DNA of 64,000 nt from Sideroxydans lithotrophicus ES-1 (GTDB lineage Bacteria > Pseudomonadota > Gammaproteobacteria > Burkholderiales > Gallionellaceae). Below the pieces are notes generated by a model. The model worked only from the letters and a program-made list of their open reading frames with translations. It did no database searches and had not been told where the DNA came from. This document shows, piece after piece, positions 12,780-22,905 of this stretch (position 1 is its first letter; each line of letters begins with the position of its first letter). The position numbers and the translations under genes are program-made. The stretch covers positions 763,063-827,062 of the forward strand of contig NC_013959.1 in assembly GCF_000025705.1 (NCBI RefSeq), written 5' to 3'.

Positions 12780-13148
12780 ATGATACAAATGCAGTCTGTT
12801 TTGAATGTTGCCGACAATACTGGCGCACGTTCGGTCATGTGCATCAAGGTGTTGGGTGGTTCCAAGCGTCGCTATGCGAGCGTTGGTGATGTCATCAAGG
12901 TCAGTATCCGTGATGCGGCTCCTCGTTCCCGCGTCAAGAAGGGCGAGGTTTATAGCGCCGTGGTGGTTCGTACCGCCAAGGGTGTTCGCCGTTCCGATGG
13001 ATCTTTGATCAAGTTCGATGGCAATGCGGCTGTGTTGCTGAATAACAAGCTGGAGCCGATCGGTACCCGTATATTTGGACCGGTGACTCGTGAATTGCGC
13101 AATGAGCGCTTCATGAAGATCGTCTCTCTGGCACCTGAAGTGCTGTAA
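12780..13148 (+). CDS. rplN: 50S ribosomal protein L14
   Basis: Large-subunit protein at the intersubunit bridge; 122 aa. It starts [20 protein letters not shown] and ends with the conserved [12 protein letters not shown]. First gene of spc, preceded by a good ribosome site (TTGGAGATTG). Confidence 0.99.
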   Translation: MIQMQSVLNVADNTGARSVMCIKVLGGSKRRYASVGDVIKVSIRDAAPRSRVKKGEVYSAVVVRTAKGVRRSDGSLIKFDGNAAVLLNNKLEPIGTRIFGPVTRELRNERFMKIVSLAPEVL

Positions 13149-13168
13149 GCGACAGTCAAGGATAAATC

Positions 13169-13483
13169 ATGAACAAGATTAAAAAGAATGACGATGTGAT
13201 CGTTATTGCTGGTAAAGACAAAGGTAATCGCGGTAGCGTGCTGAACGTGCTGGGCAATGATCGTGTGCTGGTAAGCGGGGTTAACAAGGTCAAGAAGCAC
13301 CAGAAGCCGAACCCGATGAAGGGTACGACAGGCGGCATCGTAGAGATCGAGAAGCCTATTCATGTTTCAAACATCGCCATCTACAACTCGGCCACCAAGA
13401 AGGCGGATCGTGTGGGTGTCAAGCAGCTGGAGGACGGTCGCAAAGTGCGCGTGTTCAAATCCAGCGGCGAAGTGATTGCGTAA
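13169..13483 (+). CDS. rplX: 50S ribosomal protein L24
   Basis: One of the two assembly-initiator proteins; 104 aa, KOW-type SH3 fold. [19 protein letters not shown] followed by [20 protein letters not shown] is characteristic. Confidence 0.99.
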   Translation: MNKIKKNDDVIVIAGKDKGNRGSVLNVLGNDRVLVSGVNKVKKHQKPNPMKGTTGGIVEIEKPIHVSNIAIYNSATKKADRVGVKQLEDGRKVRVFKSSGEVIA

Positions 13484-13494
13484 GGGGTAAGAGC

Positions 13495-14034
13495 ATGGCT
13501 CGTTTATACGACTACTACAAAAAGAATGTGACTGAACAGCTGATGAAGCAGTTCGGCTACAAATCCGTCATGGAAGTGCCGCGCATCGAGAAGATCACTC
13601 TGAACATGGGTGTGGGCGAAGCGGTTGCCGACAAGAAGGTTATGGATCATGCCGTCGGCGATATGCAAAAGATCGCCGGCCAGAAGCCGGTTGTGACCAA
13701 GTCCAAGAAGTCCATCGCCGGTTTCAAGATCCGCGAGAACTATCCGGTCGGTTGCAAAGTGACTCTGCGCCGCGAGCGCATGTATGAATTCCTGGATCGC
13801 TTGGTGACTGTTGCGATCCCGCGTATCCGCGACTTCCGCGGTATCTCTGGAAAGTCCTTCGACGGCCGTGGTAACTACAACATGGGCGTCAAAGAGCAGA
13901 TTATTTTCCCCGAGATCGAGTACGACAAGATCGACGCGTTGCGTGGCATGAACATCACAATCACGACCACTGCAAAGACCGATGAAGAAGCCAAGGCGCT
14001 TCTGTTGGCATTCAAATTCCCATTGAAGAACTGA
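13495..14034 (+). CDS. rplE: 50S ribosomal protein L5
   Basis: Binds 5S rRNA and contacts P-site tRNA; 179 aa. [21 protein letters not shown] near the N-terminus and [20 protein letters not shown] later are family signatures. It follows rplX after 11 bases with an AAGGGGTAAGAG ribosome site. Confidence 0.99.
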   Translation: MARLYDYYKKNVTEQLMKQFGYKSVMEVPRIEKITLNMGVGEAVADKKVMDHAVGDMQKIAGQKPVVTKSKKSIAGFKIRENYPVGCKVTLRRERMYEFLDRLVTVAIPRIRDFRGISGKSFDGRGNYNMGVKEQIIFPEIEYDKIDALRGMNITITTTAKTDEEAKALLLAFKFPLKN

Positions 14035-14041
14035 GGGCGAT

Positions 14042-14347
14042 ATGGCTAAGACCGCTGTGATAAACCGCGAACAGAAGCGCCGCGAAACAGTGAAGAAATT
14101 CGCTGCCAAGCGTGCCGCTTTGTTGGCGATTGTGACAAATATGTCGTTAAGCGATGAAGAGCGCTTTGCGGCACGTCAGAAACTGCAAGCATTGCCGCGC
14201 GATTCCAGCCCGGTGCGTTTGCGTAACCGCTGTTCGTTGACCGGTCGTCCACGTGGCGTGTTCAGCAAGTTCGGTTTGGGGCGTACTAAATTGCGTGAAT
14301 ACGCAATGCGCGGCGAAATCCCCGGTGTAGTCAAGGCAAGCTGGTAA
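14042..14347 (+). CDS. rpsN: 30S ribosomal protein S14
   Basis: Head protein of the 30S; 101 aa, the long form without the CxxC zinc motifs. [20 protein letters not shown] and the terminal [11 protein letters not shown] are diagnostic. Confidence 0.99.
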   Translation: MAKTAVINREQKRRETVKKFAAKRAALLAIVTNMSLSDEERFAARQKLQALPRDSSPVRLRNRCSLTGRPRGVFSKFGLGRTKLREYAMRGEIPGVVKASW

Positions 14348-14357
14348 GGGTGAATCT

Positions 14358-14753
14358 ATGAGTATGAGTGATCCGATCTCCGACATGTTGACGCGTATTC
14401 GCAACGCGCAAATGGCGGAAAAACAAACGGTGGCAATGCCTTCTTCCAAGATCAAGGCGGCGATCGCCAAGGTGTTGCTGGATGAGGGTTATGTTGAGGG
14501 CTTCAAGGTCGTTGACCATGACGGCAAACCTACGCTGGAAATTGGCCTGAAATATTACGCTGATCGCCCTGTGATTGAAAAAATCCAGCGTGTTAGTCGT
14601 CCAGGTCTGCGTGTCTACAAAGGATGTGAAGATATCCCGCGCGTGATGAACAATCTGGGTATTGCGATCGTTTCCACCTCAAAAGGTCTGATGACGGATC
14701 GCAAAGCACGCGCTAACGGCATTGGCGGCGAAGTGCTGTGCATCGTCGCATAA
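14358..14753 (+). CDS. rpsH: 30S ribosomal protein S8
   Basis: Central-domain primary rRNA-binding protein; 131 aa. In E. coli it represses the spc operon by binding the rplE region. Start [18 protein letters not shown] and the C-terminal [20 protein letters not shown] are conserved. Confidence 0.99.
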   Translation: MSMSDPISDMLTRIRNAQMAEKQTVAMPSSKIKAAIAKVLLDEGYVEGFKVVDHDGKPTLEIGLKYYADRPVIEKIQRVSRPGLRVYKGCEDIPRVMNNLGIAIVSTSKGLMTDRKARANGIGGEVLCIVA

Positions 14754-14762
14754 GGGGGAGAC

Positions 14763-15296
14763 ATGTCTAGAGTCGCAAAAAATCCTATTGTTGTTCCATC
14801 CGGTGTCGAAGTGACATTGGCAACTGACAAAATTTCCGTGAAGGGCCCGTTGGGTACCTTGACGCAATTGTTGAAGGGTGATGTTGCAGTCGAGCGTAAT
14901 GGCGATGCCTTGTTGTGCAAGGCCACCAATGACAGCGCCGAAGCGGATGCGATGTCCGGCACTTTGCGCGCATTGCTGTCCAATATGGTCGCAGGCGTTA
15001 GCAAGGGCTTCGAGCGCAAGCTGACGCTGGTTGGGGTGGGTTACCGTGCGCAAGCTGCTGGTGACGCGCTGAACCTGACGCTGGGTTTCTCGCATCCCGT
15101 GGTGCACAAGATGCCAAAAGGTGTGAAAGTTGCAACGCCAAGCCAGACCGAGATTGTTTTGACCGGTTCGGACAAGCAGCAAGTCGGTCAAGTCGCCGCC
15201 GAGATTCGCGCATACCGTGAGCCTGAGCCCTATAAGGGCAAGGGTGTGCGTTATGCCGACGAAGTGGTGATCCTGAAAGAAACCAAGAAGAAATAA
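14763..15296 (+). CDS. rplF: 50S ribosomal protein L6
   Basis: Two-domain protein near the factor-binding site; 177 aa. [17 protein letters not shown] start and [20 protein letters not shown] end match the family. A GGGGGAG ribosome site overlaps the rpsH stop. Confidence 0.99.
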   Translation: MSRVAKNPIVVPSGVEVTLATDKISVKGPLGTLTQLLKGDVAVERNGDALLCKATNDSAEADAMSGTLRALLSNMVAGVSKGFERKLTLVGVGYRAQAAGDALNLTLGFSHPVVHKMPKGVKVATPSQTEIVLTGSDKQQVGQVAAEIRAYREPEPYKGKGVRYADEVVILKETKKK

Positions 15297-15307
15297 TCGA
15301 GGTTGAT

Positions 15308-15664
15308 ATGTTGAACAAGAATGAAGCGCGTCAGCGCAGAGCACGCAAAACCCGTGCAAGAATCGCTGAGCAAAAGACTGTCCGTCTGGCGATCCATCGC
15401 ACCAACCTGCATATCTATGCGCAAGTTATCTCTGCTGATGGTGGCAAGGTGCTGGCAAGCGCATCTACGCTGGAAGCCGAAGTGCGCAAGAGCGTCGGTA
15501 ACGGCGGCAATGCAGCTGCAGCAGCGGTAGTTGGCAAGCGTATCGCCGAAAAGGCCAAGAGCGCAGGTGTTACTGCCGTTGCATTCGACCGTTCTGGCAA
15601 CAAGTACCATGGTCGCATCAAAGCGCTGGCAGATGCTGCGCGCGAACATGGCTTGCAGTTCTAA
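15308..15664 (+). CDS. rplR: 50S ribosomal protein L18
   Basis: 5S rRNA-binding protein; 118 aa. The basic N-terminus ([15 protein letters not shown]), then [16 protein letters not shown] and the final [17 protein letters not shown] are typical. Confidence 0.99.
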   Translation: MLNKNEARQRRARKTRARIAEQKTVRLAIHRTNLHIYAQVISADGGKVLASASTLEAEVRKSVGNGGNAAAAAVVGKRIAEKAKSAGVTAVAFDRSGNKYHGRIKALADAAREHGLQF

Positions 15665-15677
15665 TCTGGGGTGAATC

Positions 15678-16202
15678 ATGGCACAAGCTAAACAAGGCAA
15701 GAATCAGCAGGTGGAAGACAAGGGCGACGGTCTCATCGAAAAGATGATCCACGTCAACCGCGTGACCAAGGTGGTGAAGGGTGGCCGTATCATGGGCTTC
15801 GCTGCACTGACTGTCGTTGGCGATGGCGATGGTCGCATCGGCATGGGCAAGGGCAAATCCAAGGAGGTGCCGGTGGCTGTGCAAAAGGCGATGGAAGAAT
15901 CCCGTCGCAAGCTGGTTAAAGTGAACCTGAAAGAAGGCACTTTGCACCATGCCGTGATAGGTCGTCACGGCGCTGCCAAGGTCTATATGCAGCCGGCATC
16001 AGAAGGTACCGGCATTATCGCTGGCGGTGCGATGCGTGCAGTGTTTGAAGCGGCTGGTGTTCGCAACGTGCTGGCTAAATGCATCGGCTCCAGCAATCCA
16101 TACAACGTGGTTCGTGCCACTTTGAACGGATTGAAGGCGTTGAACTCACCTGCCGAGATCGCAGCAAAGCGCGGCAAGAGCGTAGAAGAAATCACGGGGT
16201 AA
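15678..16202 (+). CDS. rpsE: 30S ribosomal protein S5
   Basis: Accuracy and mRNA-channel protein; 174 aa. It has the double-stranded RNA-binding-like N-domain and the conserved [20 protein letters not shown] segment, where spectinomycin-resistance changes map in E. coli. It ends 3 bases before rpmD. Confidence 0.99.
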   Translation: MAQAKQGKNQQVEDKGDGLIEKMIHVNRVTKVVKGGRIMGFAALTVVGDGDGRIGMGKGKSKEVPVAVQKAMEESRRKLVKVNLKEGTLHHAVIGRHGAAKVYMQPASEGTGIIAGGAMRAVFEAAGVRNVLAKCIGSSNPYNVVRATLNGLKALNSPAEIAAKRGKSVEEITG

Positions 16203-16205
16203 GCC

Positions 16206-16406
16206 ATGGCACAAGCTAAAACGGCGCAAGCCAAAAAATTGAAGGTGACGCTGGTAAAGAGCATCATCGGCACCAAAGAGTCTCACCGCGCCACGGTGCG
16301 TGGTTTGGGGCTGCGTCGCATGCACCATACCGTCGAAGTGGAAGATACTCCGGCAGTTCGCGGCATGATTAACAAAGTGTACTACCTGGTCAAGTGCGAG
16401 GCGTAA
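16206..16406 (+). CDS. rpmD: 50S ribosomal protein L30
   Basis: Small large-subunit protein, 66 aa, slightly longer than the usual 60 because of an Ala/Lys-rich N-terminus. [20 protein letters not shown] and [20 protein letters not shown] are diagnostic. It abuts rplO with no gap. Confidence 0.98.
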   Translation: MAQAKTAQAKKLKVTLVKSIIGTKESHRATVRGLGLRRMHHTVEVEDTPAVRGMINKVYYLVKCEA

Positions 16407-16841
16407 ATGCAACTCAATCAAATTAAACCTGCTGAAGGTTCCAAGCATGCCAAGCGTCGCGTAGGTCGCGGCATCGGTTCCGGTCTGGGAAAGACTGCTG
16501 GTCGCGGACACAAAGGACAGAAATCGCGTTCGGGCGGCTTTCACAAAGTCGGTTTCGAAGGCGGTCAGATGCCACTGCAACGTCGTCTGCCAAAGCGTGG
16601 TTTTGTTTCCTTGACTCGTAACGATACTGCGCAAGTGCGCCTGTCAGACCTGGACAAGTTGCCAGTTGATACCATCGACCTGCTGGCTTTGAAACAAGCT
16701 GGCGTCGTGCCGGCCACTGCCTTGACTGCCAAGGTCGTGTTGGCTGGTGAGATCAAGCGCGCAGTCAAATTGCAAGGCTTGCTGTTGACCAAAGGTGCTC
16801 GTGCCGCAGTGGAAGCTGCTGGCGGCAGCATCGCGGAGTAA
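16407..16841 (+). CDS. rplO: 50S ribosomal protein L15
   Basis: Late-assembly protein of the large subunit; 144 aa. The glycine/arginine-rich N-terminal extension ([20 protein letters not shown]) and [17 protein letters not shown] identify it. It starts directly at the rpmD stop, so coupling is likely. Confidence 0.99.
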   Translation: MQLNQIKPAEGSKHAKRRVGRGIGSGLGKTAGRGHKGQKSRSGGFHKVGFEGGQMPLQRRLPKRGFVSLTRNDTAQVRLSDLDKLPVDTIDLLALKQAGVVPATALTAKVVLAGEIKRAVKLQGLLLTKGARAAVEAAGGSIAE

Positions 16842-16850
16842 GGGTAGCCT

Positions 16851-18158
16851 GTGAACAAGGTTGTCAGCAAAGGTAAGTATGGTGATCTGGGACAGCGTCT
16901 CTGGTTTCTGCTGCTTGCGTTGATCGTATATCGTATCGGGGCGCATATACCGGTACCGGGAATCGATCCGAATGTTTTGGCGGATCTGTTCAAGCGGCAA
17001 ACAGGCGGAATACTGGGCATGTTCAACATGTTCTCGGGAGGCGCACTGTCGCGCTTCACCATCTTTGCGCTGGGTATCATGCCGTATATTTCGGCATCCA
17101 TCATCATGCAGCTGGCAGCGATTGCTGTGCCGCAGTTGGAGCAGCTGAAGAAGGAAGGCGAAGCCGGGCGTCGTAAGATTACGCAGTACACCCGTTACGG
17201 CACGCTGGTGTTGGCATTGTTCCAGGCATTCGGGATTTCTGTGGCATTGCAATCGCAGGCAGGTTTGGTATTGCATCCCGGTTCGATGTTCCAGATAACT
17301 ACAGTCGTTACGCTGGTCACCGGCACAATGTTTTTGATGTGGCTGGGAGAGCAGATCACCGAGCGCGGTCTGGGTAACGGTATCTCGCTGATCATTTTTG
17401 CGGGCATCGCAGCTGGTTTGCCCAATGCATTGGGCAACACTCTGGAAATGGCGCGTACAGGTGCGTTCTCGATTCCGCTGGTACTCGCTCTCTTCATCGG
17501 CGCGATCCTGGTAACTGGACTGGTCGTATTCGTGGAACGCGGTCAGCGCAAGATCTTGGTGAACTACGCCAAGCGCCAGGTGGGTAACAAAGTGTATGGC
17601 GGACAGAGTTCCCATCTGCCGCTGAAGCTGAACATGGCCGGAGTCATTCCGCCGATCTTCGCTTCCAGTATCATTTTGTTCCCTGCGACATTGGCAGGAT
17701 GGTTCGGATCCGGTCAGAGCATGACCTGGTTGAAGGATGTGAGCGAGAAGTTGTCGCCGGGGCAGCCGATCTATGTGCTGTTCTATGCCGCGGCAATCGT
17801 GTTCTTCTGCTTCTTCTATACGGCGCTGGTGTTCAGCCCGAAAGAAACGGCAGAAAACTTGAAGAAGAGCGGTGCCTTCCTGCCGGGTATCCGTCCAGGT
17901 GAGCAAACCGCGAAGTATGTTGAGAAGATCATGCTGCGCCTGACCTTGGTCGGAGCGGTTTACATCACCCTGGTATGTCTGTTGCCGGAGTTTTTGGTGG
18001 TGAAATGGAACGTGCCATTCTATTTCGGCGGTACTTCGTTGCTGATTTTGGTGGTGGTGACCATGGATTTTATGGCGCAGGTGCAGTCTTACATGATGAC
18101 TCACCAGTATGAGAGTTTGTTGAAGAAGGCCAATTTTAAGGCCGGGTTGACGCGATAA
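16851..18158 (+). CDS. secY: Sec translocase subunit SecY
   Basis: Channel-forming inner-membrane protein of the SecYEG translocon; 435 aa with the expected ten hydrophobic segments. It starts with GTG at 16851 behind AAGGGTAG. The plug region [20 protein letters not shown], and the conserved cytosolic loops [19 protein letters not shown] and [14 protein letters not shown], are present. It is placed in spc as usual, directly before infA with no spacer. Confidence 0.99.
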   Translation: MNKVVSKGKYGDLGQRLWFLLLALIVYRIGAHIPVPGIDPNVLADLFKRQTGGILGMFNMFSGGALSRFTIFALGIMPYISASIIMQLAAIAVPQLEQLKKEGEAGRRKITQYTRYGTLVLALFQAFGISVALQSQAGLVLHPGSMFQITTVVTLVTGTMFLMWLGEQITERGLGNGISLIIFAGIAAGLPNALGNTLEMARTGAFSIPLVLALFIGAILVTGLVVFVERGQRKILVNYAKRQVGNKVYGGQSSHLPLKLNMAGVIPPIFASSIILFPATLAGWFGSGQSMTWLKDVSEKLSPGQPIYVLFYAAAIVFFCFFYTALVFSPKETAENLKKSGAFLPGIRPGEQTAKYVEKIMLRLTLVGAVYITLVCLLPEFLVVKWNVPFYFGGTSLLILVVVTMDFMAQVQSYMMTHQYESLLKKANFKAGLTR

Positions 18159-18377
18159 ATGGCGAAAGAAGACGTCATCCAGATGCAGGGTGAAGTTGAG
18201 GAGTCCCTGCCCAATGCGACATTTCGGGTGAAGTTGGAAAACGGTTTTGTCGTGCTGGGACACATATCAGGCAAGATGCGCATGCATTACATCCGCATAC
18301 TGCCGGGAGACAAGGTGACGGTTGAGGTGTCGCCTTACGATTTGAGCAAAGCGCGCATCGTATTCCGCGCCAAGTAA
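18159..18377 (+). CDS. infA: Translation initiation factor IF-1
   Basis: OB-fold factor that blocks the A site during initiation; 72 aa. [20 protein letters not shown] and [19 protein letters not shown] are diagnostic. ATG follows the secY stop immediately; the ribosome site must lie within the end of secY. Confidence 0.99.
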   Translation: MAKEDVIQMQGEVEESLPNATFRVKLENGFVVLGHISGKMRMHYIRILPGDKVTVEVSPYDLSKARIVFRAK

Positions 18378-18401
18378 GTTGAGAGAAGCAAGGAGAAGCA
18401 A

Positions 18402-18518
18402 ATGAAAGTGCAAGCATCCGTGAAGAAAGTGTGCCGTAACTGCAAGATCGTGCGGCGCAATCGCGTGGTTCGTGTGATCTGCAGTAGCGATCCGCGTCAC
18501 AAACAGCGCCAGGGTTGA
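18402..18518 (+). CDS. rpmJ: 50S ribosomal protein L36
   Basis: Very small ribosomal protein, 38 aa, too short for most gene finders. It reads [20 protein letters not shown] and ends in [11 protein letters not shown]. The zinc-binding set C11, C14, C27 and H33 is complete, so this is the zinc-containing form. AAGGAG sits 6 bases before the ATG. Last gene of spc. Confidence 0.97.
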   Translation: MKVQASVKKVCRNCKIVRRNRVVRVICSSDPRHKQRQG

Positions 18519-18548
18519 TTGAATCAGATCACCGCTGGATGGTACAAT
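18519..18548 (+). promoter_or_regulatory. Probable sigma-70 promoter of the alpha operon
   Basis: TTGAAT (18519-18524), 18-base spacer, TACAAT (18543-18548), 30 bases before rpsM. It lacks the GCGCG discriminator seen at the three other ribosomal promoters. Confidence 0.55.
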
Positions 18549-18578
18549 TTACGACTTTTGAATAAATAGGGTAGCTGC

Positions 18579-18944
18579 ATGGCTCGTATTGCCGGTGTAA
18601 ACATTCCAAATCATCAACATGCCGAGATCGCATTGACTGCAATCTATGGCATCGGGCGTACTCGCGCGCAGCAGATATGTGCTGCTGCCGGGATCGTCAC
18701 TTCCACCAAAGTCAAGGACATCAGCGATTCCGACATGGAAAAGCTGCGCGACGAAGTCGCCAAGTTCACGGTGGAAGGCGACCTGCGCCGCGAGATATCA
18801 ATGAACATCAAGCGTCTGATGGACCTGGGCTGCTATCGCGGCTTGCGCCATCGTCGCGGTTTGCCGTGCCGTGGTCAGCGTACCCGTACCAATGCACGCA
18901 CCCGTAAAGGTCCGCGCAAGTCCATCGCCGGCGCGAAGAAGTAA
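18579..18944 (+). CDS. rpsM: 30S ribosomal protein S13
   Basis: Head protein forming bridges B1a/B1b; 121 aa. [20 protein letters not shown] start and the basic tail [20 protein letters not shown] are typical. First gene of the alpha operon. Confidence 0.99.
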   Translation: MARIAGVNIPNHQHAEIALTAIYGIGRTRAQQICAAAGIVTSTKVKDISDSDMEKLRDEVAKFTVEGDLRREISMNIKRLMDLGCYRGLRHRRGLPCRGQRTRTNARTRKGPRKSIAGAKK

Positions 18945-18964
18945 TCTAGTAGAGGATCGAAGAC

Positions 18965-19354
<390 letters not shown>

Positions 19355-19366
19355 GGAGCATAGATC

Positions 19367-19996
19367 TTGGCTAGAAATCTTGATGCAAAGTGCCGTCAGT
19401 GCCGCCGCGAAGGCGAGAAGCTGTTCCTCAAGGCAGAGAAGTGTTTTACCGACAAGTGCTCGGTAGAGCGTCGTGCTTACGCACCCGGCCAGCACGGTCA
19501 GAAAAAGAACCAGCGCCAGTCGGAATACGGCGGCCAGTTGCGTGAAAAGCAGAAGCTGCGTCGCATCTACGGCATGATGGAAGGCCAATTCCGTCTGACT
19601 TACAAGCGCGCAGAACAATCCCGCGGCATCACCGGTGAAAGCCTGTTGCAGATGCTGGAATCGCGTCTGGACAATGTTTCCTACCGCATGGGTTTCGGTG
19701 CATCGCGTTCGGAAGCTCGCCAGGTGGTGCGTCACAACTCCATCCTGGTCAACGGCAAGCGCGTCAACATCCCGTCCTACCAGGTACGTCCGGGTGATGT
19801 GGTTGAGGTTGCGGAAAAATCCAGGAACCAATTGCGTGTGAAAGCAGCCTTGCAGGCTGCAGAGCAGCGCGGTTTCCCGGAATGGCTCGAAGTAGACGCC
19901 AAGGCGTTCAAGGGAACCTTCAAGGCGGTTCCGCAGCGTTCCGAATTGCCTGCAACGATCAACGAGCATCTCGTGGTCGAGTTGTATTCCAAGTAA
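19367..19996 (+). CDS. rpsD: 30S ribosomal protein S4
   Basis: Primary assembly protein and, in E. coli, repressor of the alpha operon; 209 aa. It starts with TTG at 19367 (reads [20 protein letters not shown]), 8 bases after AAGGAG; no ATG fits the conserved N-terminus. The four-cysteine N-terminal cluster and the S4 RNA-binding domain ([20 protein letters not shown]) are present. The rare start codon may limit its synthesis. Confidence 0.98.
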   Translation: MARNLDAKCRQCRREGEKLFLKAEKCFTDKCSVERRAYAPGQHGQKKNQRQSEYGGQLREKQKLRRIYGMMEGQFRLTYKRAEQSRGITGESLLQMLESRLDNVSYRMGFGASRSEARQVVRHNSILVNGKRVNIPSYQVRPGDVVEVAEKSRNQLRVKAALQAAEQRGFPEWLEVDAKAFKGTFKAVPQRSELPATINEHLVVELYSK

Positions 19997-20013
19997 TCCA
20001 CGCGGAGTAGGAT

Positions 20014-20985
20014 ATGTCTAACAATAATCTGTTGAAACCTCGCATCATCGACGTTCAGCGTTCATCTGCCACTCAAGCGCGAGTGGTGATGGAGCCTTTC
20101 GAGCGCGGCTATGGACACACGCTGGGCAACGCCCTGCGTCGCGTTCTGCTGTCCTCCATGCCCGGCTACGCGGTGACTGAAGTCAAGATCGCGGGTGTGC
20201 TGCACGAATACTCATCCATCGACGGCGTGCAGGAAGACGTGGTCGAGATCCTGCTGAACCTGAAGGGGCTCGTGCTCAAGCTGCATAATTCGCGCGAAGC
20301 GACTCTGCATCTGCGCAAGTCCGGGGCGGGCGTGGTGACAGCTGCCGACATCGAAGTCGGTGCCGACACCGAAGTCATCAATCCTAACCATGTCATCGCC
20401 CACCTGGCTGCTGGCGGCAAGCTGGACATGGAGATCAAGGTCGAACAAGGCCGCGGTTACGTTTCCGCCATCTCGCGCATGCAGCCCGGTGCTACCCGCC
20501 CGGTCGGCCATATCGCACTGGACGCATCGTTCAGTCCGATCTCCCGAGTCAGCTATGCGGTGGAAAGCGCCCGTGTCGAACAGCGCACCGACCTCGACAA
20601 GCTGATCATGGACATCGAGACCAACAGCGCCATCGATCCCGAAGAAGCGATCCGTTATGCAGCACGCATCCTGATGGATCAGCTCTCCGTGTTCGCTGCC
20701 CTGGAAGGCACCCCGGCTCCGGTCGAGAAGCCACAGACTCCGAAGGTCGATCCGATGCTGTTGCGTCCGGTCGATGATTTGGAACTGACGCCGCGCTCTT
20801 CCAACTGCCTCAAGGCCCAGAGCATCCATTACATCGGCGATCTGATTCAGAACACCGAAGCAGACCTGTTGCGCACCCCGAACCTGGGCCGCAAGTCGCT
20901 CAACGAGATCAAGCAAGTGCTGGCCGAGCATGGCCTGTCGCTGGGCATGAAGTTGGAAAACTGGACCGCAATGTCCGAGAAATAA
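20014..20985 (+). CDS. rpoA: RNA polymerase subunit alpha
   Basis: 323 aa; the N-terminal domain dimerises and starts RNA polymerase assembly, and the C-terminal domain binds UP elements and activators. [20 protein letters not shown] marks the N-domain and [20 protein letters not shown] with [20 protein letters not shown] the C-domain. It lies in the alpha operon between rpsD and rplQ. Confidence 0.99.
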   Translation: MSNNNLLKPRIIDVQRSSATQARVVMEPFERGYGHTLGNALRRVLLSSMPGYAVTEVKIAGVLHEYSSIDGVQEDVVEILLNLKGLVLKLHNSREATLHLRKSGAGVVTAADIEVGADTEVINPNHVIAHLAAGGKLDMEIKVEQGRGYVSAISRMQPGATRPVGHIALDASFSPISRVSYAVESARVEQRTDLDKLIMDIETNSAIDPEEAIRYAARILMDQLSVFAALEGTPAPVEKPQTPKVDPMLLRPVDDLELTPRSSNCLKAQSIHYIGDLIQNTEADLLRTPNLGRKSLNEIKQVLAEHGLSLGMKLENWTAMSEK

Positions 20986-21026
20986 GCTTCTCCAGCCGTG
21001 AGGCTGGATAGCAAGAGAGGAAAATC

Positions 21027-21416
21027 ATGCGTCACCGTTTAGGACTCAGAAAACTTAACCGCACCAGCAGCCACCGTCTGGCGATGTTGCGCAACATGAC
21101 CGTTTCGCTGCTGCGTCACGAAGTCATCAAGACCACTCTGCCAAAGGCCAAGGAACTGCGCCGCGTCGCCGAACCTATCCTGACACTGGGCAAGAATCCA
21201 AGTCTGGCCAATCGCCGTTTGGCGTTTGCCCGTCTGCGCGACCGCGATATCGTCACCAAGCTGTTCGACGAGCTCGGACCGCGTTATGCAGCCCGCAACG
21301 GCGGCTACTCGCGCATCCTGAAATTCGGTTTCCGCAAGGGCGACAATGCCCCGATGGCGCTGGTTGAACTGCTGGATCGTCCGGCCGATGCGCAACCGGT
21401 AGAAGCAGGCGAATAA
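21027..21416 (+). CDS. rplQ: 50S ribosomal protein L17
   Basis: Large-subunit protein near the tunnel exit; 129 aa. [20 protein letters not shown] start and [20 protein letters not shown] are diagnostic. Last gene of the ribosomal gene run. Confidence 0.99.
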   Translation: MRHRLGLRKLNRTSSHRLAMLRNMTVSLLRHEVIKTTLPKAKELRRVAEPILTLGKNPSLANRRLAFARLRDRDIVTKLFDELGPRYAARNGGYSRILKFGFRKGDNAPMALVELLDRPADAQPVEAGE

Positions 21417-21441
21417 GTTTCAAACGACGCAAGCAAGAATA

Positions 21442-21475
21442 AACAAGGCCGGATAAGATCCGGCCTTGTTGTTTC
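21442..21475 (+). terminator. Strong terminator closing the ribosomal gene run
   Basis: A perfect 13-base stem (AACAAGGCCGGAT, 21442-21454, with ATCCGGCCTTGTT, 21458-21470), a 3-base loop, and flanking A- and T-runs. It lies between rplQ and a gene on the opposite strand, so it can work in both directions. Confidence 0.9.
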
Positions 21476-21486
21476 AGGGTGACAGG

Positions 21487-21897
21487 CTAGGCGAACCAGC
21501 GCAGGAATGCAGCGGCGGAAATGGCTGTGCCGGCAAGCACAAGAGACGAAACCCAGGCAGTGTCTTTCCCGGCCTCCCTCCAGTGCGCGCTTTGCCAGAG
21601 GTATAGCGCCAGCAGCAATATCCCGAGCGTTGCGCAAACCATCTTGATGCCCAATGCGTAAGCGGCGATCCCGGAGATATCCGGGAGTCGATGGTAATAG
21701 TAATAAGTGACCATCCCGAAGGTTGCGCCACTAACAACCTGCGTCACCCAGCCTGTCAGTACCAGATATGCCAGCCTTCGTCGTATGGCGTCATCGCGCA
21801 ACCGCGTCGCGATGATCGTTCCGCCCACTGTGGCAACCGCACCGAAGTTATGCACAACCTGAATGACAGAATAACTCAGGTTCTGTGCAGCACTCAT
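21487..21897 (-). CDS. Small inner-membrane protein of unknown function
   Basis: 136 aa with four predicted membrane helices (approx. residues 10-32, 42-62, 75-98, 112-133). I do not recognise the family. His16 in VVHNFGAVATVGG and the tyrosine cluster YYYYHRL in the second loop stand out. It starts inside the end of the upstream gene for a secreted protein (4-base overlap), so the two are co-expressed and may act together at the membrane/periplasm. No function assigned. Confidence 0.75.
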   Translation of the reverse strand: MSAAQNLSYSVIQVVHNFGAVATVGGTIIATRLRDDAIRRRLAYLVLTGWVTQVVSGATFGMVTYYYYHRLPDISGIAAYALGIKMVCATLGILLLALYLWQSAHWREAGKDTAWVSSLVLAGTAISAAAFLRWFA

Positions 21898-22229
21898 TGT
21901 GCAGTCACATCGACACAGGATTCCACACCGATCGGTGCATGCGCCTTGGTGTTCTCGGTCATGCAGATATGGTGTTTACCGGCAGGCAGAGCGTCAAGCT
22001 GGGCAGTACCCTTCAGCAGGTGCAAGACATCAACCCGGTTGCCGTCGACATAAAGATGCAAGTGGTCGCCATCCGGGCCGAGTACGGCATCGTAGACAAA
22101 GGGAATCGGATTTTTGGAGCTGACTGTCGCGCCGTTGGCGGGAGAGCTGATGGTTACTTTTCCTTCGACTGCGTATGCCTGCACGGATACCAAAGCAAAC
22201 AGAATGGTGGCTAATATCTTGATATTCAT
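21894..22229 (-). CDS. Secreted small protein, unknown function
   Basis: 111 aa. A clear signal peptide (MNIKILATILFALVSVQAYA) is followed by a short beta-rich domain: VTISSPANGATVSSKNPIPF, then DGDHLHLYVDGNRVDVLHLL and a final pair of cysteines (ICMTEN...ESCVDV) that could form a disulfide. The pattern resembles Ig-like periplasmic proteins, but I do not recognise the family. It precedes the membrane protein at 21487 with a 4-base overlap. A GGAGAACG ribosome site lies upstream. Confidence 0.75.
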   Translation of the reverse strand: MNIKILATILFALVSVQAYAVEGKVTISSPANGATVSSKNPIPFVYDAVLGPDGDHLHLYVDGNRVDVLHLLKGTAQLDALPAGKHHICMTENTKAHAPIGVESCVDVTAQ

Positions 22230-22380
22230 GATCGTTCTCCTTGTGGTGTTGTTGGAAGAATCGCGTCATTATCTAATAGTAACCAAGGATTAGTGTCAAG
22301 TAATATTTGGCAGCCGCTTTGTGGCCTGACCTGCAGTCAGACTGGCAAGAACAGCCCGTACAGACTTGAGTGTCTGGAAA

Positions 22381-22905
22381 TCAGTAAGGTTTTTGCCCGA
22401 CCCAATTGCCCGGCGGTTGATAGCGGCAAACCCAGACCTGTTCCAGAGTATCCTCGCATACAGCCGCGGCACAACCTACCGTCGTTGTCGTGCGCCAGAC
22501 GACCTGCGTATAGTGGCCGCACATCTTGCCTGCCGCACAACTGTTGCTCTTGTAGTCATAATCCTCGCGCTCCTTGCCCCAGTCATCCACCACTTCCCGC
22601 GGAGTGACCCGTTGCAGCTCGCGCTTGCCATCCGACCATTGCACTGCGCTGGCCCAGTACAGATTCTCGCCGTACTTCGCATCCGGCTTGCTGTGCTGCA
22701 TCTGGCAATGATTGTGCCGCTTCAGGTGGTCGGCCCACTCCTGTGATGCCGCGGCCAACTCAGGGGAATAGGAAAGCGGTGGTGTCTTGACGGTCTTGCG
22801 CCAGCGGTTGTGCGCGGCAACCATCTCCTGTGTATCAAAGTCGAGCGCCTGTGCCGCGAAAGCGGTGAGCAAACAGCAGCCGAAGAGGAAGCGCAGCATC
22901 GTCAT
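22381..22905 (-). CDS. Secreted CAP-domain (SCP/PR-1) protein
   Basis: 174 aa: signal peptide of about 20 residues, then a complete CAP fold. [20 protein letters not shown], the helix [19 protein letters not shown], and the two family signatures [16 protein letters not shown] and [18 protein letters not shown] are present, with histidines and glutamate in the usual cavity positions and several likely disulfide cysteines. Bacterial CAP proteins are mostly uncharacterised; an extracellular role is inferred. The start overlaps the uvrA stop by 4 bases (ATGA), an odd pairing with a cytoplasmic DNA-repair gene. Confidence 0.93.
   Translation of the reverse strand: MTMLRFLFGCCLLTAFAAQALDFDTQEMVAAHNRWRKTVKTPPLSYSPELAAASQEWADHLKRHNHCQMQHSKPDAKYGENLYWASAVQWSDGKRELQRVTPREVVDDWGKEREDYDYKSNSCAAGKMCGHYTQVVWRTTTTVGCAAAVCEDTLEQVWVCRYQPPGNWVGQKPY

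Noticed and set aside
16644..18263. 539-codon open frame on the - strand across secY
   Set aside because: Gln/His/Arg-rich translation of the secY complement with no domain; secY is certain.
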